The translations under genes were made by a program, and so were the position numbers. DNA of 64,000 bases from Alphaproteobacteria bacterium (GTDB lineage: Bacteria; Pseudomonadota; Alphaproteobacteria; Rhizobiales; Rhizobiaceae): positions 45,241 to 109,240 of the forward strand of contig BOKV01000011.1 of assembly GCA_016861165.1 (NCBI GenBank), given 5' to 3'. Positions 62,678-64,000 of this stretch are shown piece by piece; within the stretch, counting starts at the first letter, position 1, and each line of letters opens with the position of its first letter. The notes below the pieces were generated by a model. It was not told the origin of the DNA. It saw only the letters and a program-made list of their open reading frames with translations, and searched no databases.

Positions 62678-63565
62678 CTAGCGGATCAACGGCAGGATGG
62701 TCTCGGCCGTGATGCGCATCTGATCGGCGTAGAACGCCTCCGTCAGCACGCTGGAGCCGTGGTCCTGGATGAACTTCAGCTGCTCGGGCGGAATGTCGAC
62801 CGGATTGCGGTCAACCATGTCGGGATATTTGGCCGCCGGAGTGCGGTCGACCGGCGCCACGAACTCGTTGGTCAGCGCCCCGTCATAGCCGATCTGCTTC
62901 AGCGTGGAGACGATCTTCGGCCAGTCGAGCTGGCCAAGTCCGCAGGCGAAGCGGTTGTTGTCGGCGACGTGGAAATCATAGAGACGCCTGCCGGCCAGCC
63001 GGATCGCTTCATACATGTCTTCCTCCTCGATATTGAGGTGGAAGGTGTCGAGGCAGACGCCGCATTCCGGGCTGACCGCATCGGCCAGCGCCAGCGCCTG
63101 GGCACAGCGGTTGAACAGATAGGTCTCGAAGCGGTTAAGCGGCTCGACGGCGATGCGCACCCCTCTCTTGCGGGCATGGCCGAAACATTCGCGCGTGGCG
63201 TCGACGACCCATTTCCATTCCTCTGCCTCGGTGGCGTCTGGAACCACCTTGCCGACGGTGGCCGGAACAAGCGTCACGATTTCGCCGTCCAGCTCGGACA
63301 CCATGGTGATGACGGCCTTGACGTAGTCGACCGTGCGGGCGCGCTGGCCCTCGTCCTTTGCAGCAAGGTTGCGCTCGCCCAGCGTCAGTGTCACCGCTCC
63401 CCAGCAGCGGATGCCGTGTTCCTTCAGGAGGGCGCGGGTCTCCTTGACCTCGTACTGGGCAGGCTCGCCGGAAATCTCGATCGATTCGTAGCCGAACTGC
63501 TTGATGCGGCGCAGTGTCGTCGCCAGCGGCTCGGCGCGCATCCAGTTGTGTGTTGAAAGGTGCAT
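62678..63565 (-). CDS. Sugar phosphate isomerase/epimerase (xylose isomerase-like TIM barrel)
   Basis: 295 aa, AP-endonuclease-2 fold. Metal/base residues are visible: Glu in RIAVEPLNRFE, Asp and His in CLDTFHLNIEE, His in FHVADNNRFA and Glu in GALTNEF, as in D-tagatose/D-psicose 3-epimerases. First gene of the minus-strand operon (63565 to 59676), preceded by TGGTNNNACCA sites. The 110 nt between it and the dehydratase gene show nothing recognisable. Confidence 0.92.
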   Translation of the reverse strand: MHLSTHNWMRAEPLATTLRRIKQFGYESIEISGEPAQYEVKETRALLKEHGIRCWGAVTLTLGERNLAAKDEGQRARTVDYVKAVITMVSELDGEIVTLVPATVGKVVPDATEAEEWKWVVDATRECFGHARKRGVRIAVEPLNRFETYLFNRCAQALALADAVSPECGVCLDTFHLNIEEEDMYEAIRLAGRRLYDFHVADNNRFACGLGQLDWPKIVSTLKQIGYDGALTNEFVAPVDRTPAAKYPDMVDRNPVDIPPEQLKFIQDHGSSVLTEAFYADQMRITAETILPLIR

Positions 63566-63641
63566 GTGCCGTTTTCCTCCCGGTCCTGCTTTTTTCTGCG
63601 CCCGCCGCGCCAGGCTCGCGACAAACCTGGTCGGGCCAATC

Positions 63642-63652
63642 TGGTGCTACCA
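63642..63652. promoter_or_regulatory. GntR/FCD-type operator TGGTGCTACCA
   Basis: Lies 77 bp upstream of the epimerase start on the minus strand, flanked by AATC and ATTC. Confidence 0.65.
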
Positions 63653-63819
63653 ATTCCTTGCCCAAACACCTCTATCGCATTCATGCACTGCATGCAAGAA
63701 TTGCCATGAATGGAGGCGTTTGCGTATTACATGATTGATTTTTAATGGCATTGGCGGTGACGTTGAAGCATCATGGTGTGACGGCGGTGACCGTGCCGCC
63801 TTGACGCCATCGCTCATTT

Positions 63820-63830
63820 TGGTATTACCA
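63820..63830. promoter_or_regulatory. GntR/FCD-type operator TGGTATTACCA
   Basis: Extended symmetry ATTTTGGT/ACCAGAAT matches at 7 of 8 positions per arm. It lies 71 bp upstream of the partial gene at 63902. Confidence 0.7.
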
Positions 63831-63901
63831 GAATACATTATGGCGTGCCAGGCACGGACGCCGCCGGCCGGCGGGCGGTCGACAAGGGGAGGAAACCGAC
63901 G

Positions 63902-64000
63902 ATGCCGAGGACGATGAAGGGGCCGGGGATATTTCTGGCGCAGTTTGCCGGGGATGAAGCGCCGTTTGACACGCTTTCGGGGATTGCCGGGTGGGCGGCG
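63902..64000 (+). CDS. Sugar phosphate isomerase/epimerase, N-terminal part (cut by window)
   Basis: The visible 33 codons read MPRTMKGPGIFLAQF, then GDEAPFDTLSGIAGWAA, the start of a TIM-barrel isomerase/epimerase family. ATG 63902 has GGGGAGGAAA upstream; ATG 63914 is an alternative. The frame runs out of the right edge. Preceded by the operator at 63820, so probably the first gene of another arm of the sugar-acid regulon. Confidence 0.75.
   Translation, partial: MPRTMKGPGIFLAQFAGDEAPFDTLSGIAGWAA

Larger units (their letters stand above)
63566..63901. promoter_or_regulatory. Divergent control region of two epimerase genes
   Basis: 336 nt without a gene. It contains two GntR-type palindromes (63642-63652 and 63820-63830) about 180 bp apart, one near each divergent start. 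The base composition is more A/T-rich than its surroundings between 63640 and 63850, as expected for promoters. Confidence 0.6.

Overview
The window is GC-rich, densely coded chromosomal DNA. It most resembles an alphaproteobacterium of the Hyphomicrobiales (Rhizobium/Mesorhizobium/Phyllobacterium type). The reasons are many ABC uptake systems, GntR/LysR/TetR-controlled catabolic islands, a fused two-domain NarK with a cysteine-less Crp/Fnr regulator of the Paracoccus NarR kind, and dispersed palindromic intergenic repeats. I see no tRNA, rRNA, insertion sequence, phage gene or CRISPR array. The two ends cut a LivG-type ATPase and a sugar isomerase/epimerase.

Region 1 (1-23003) is a large acyl-CoA catabolic island. 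It holds Liv-type ATPases, a KstD/fumarate-reductase-like flavoprotein, four SDRs, a two-subunit CoA-transferase operon with an NTF2-like protein and a medium-chain reductase, three acyl-CoA dehydrogenases (two forming a probable heteromer), two crotonases, an Old Yellow Enzyme, an APH-like phosphotransferase, a thiolase and an acyl-CoA ligase. A TetR regulator sits in the middle. Six copies of an 18-bp imperfect palindrome (consensus near CRACCGNCT-RGACGKTYK) occupy the control regions, so one local regulon is likely. The set fits activation, desaturation, hydration, oxidation and thiolysis of an alicyclic or branched acid; the substrate is unknown.

Region 2 (23022-34732) is a respiratory nitrate reductase locus. 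A NarR-like regulator is divergent from narK(fused)-narG-H-J-I, followed by a parvulin isomerase and a 103-aa unknown protein. A perfect FNR-type box precedes narK. A 28-codon cysteine-containing reading frame overlaps the narK stop and the narG start.

Region 3 (34772-41099) pairs an FCD-type GntR regulator with a divergent enolase-superfamily enzyme and a Tat-exported carbohydrate-type ABC transporter. Region 4 (41163-50161) has a LysR regulator divergent from an apparent operon: C-C hydrolase, two-domain VOC protein, stand-alone Rieske ferredoxin, FAD monooxygenase, transporter, cyclase, FAA hydrolase, then an M24 peptidase. It looks like an undescribed (hetero)aromatic ring-cleavage pathway.

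Region 5 (50174-64000) has a cupin, a PEP-hydrolase-like/Tm-1-like pair with a divergent TetR, and a second carbohydrate-type ABC system with two different ATPases and a 73-aa membrane protein. Facing it is an operon of epimerase, enolase-superfamily dehydratase, GntR regulator and D-2-hydroxyacid dehydrogenase. A TGGTNNNACCA motif, typical of FCD-GntR regulators, occurs before the transporter, before the epimerase and before the gene entering the right edge, linking them into a probable sugar-acid regulon.
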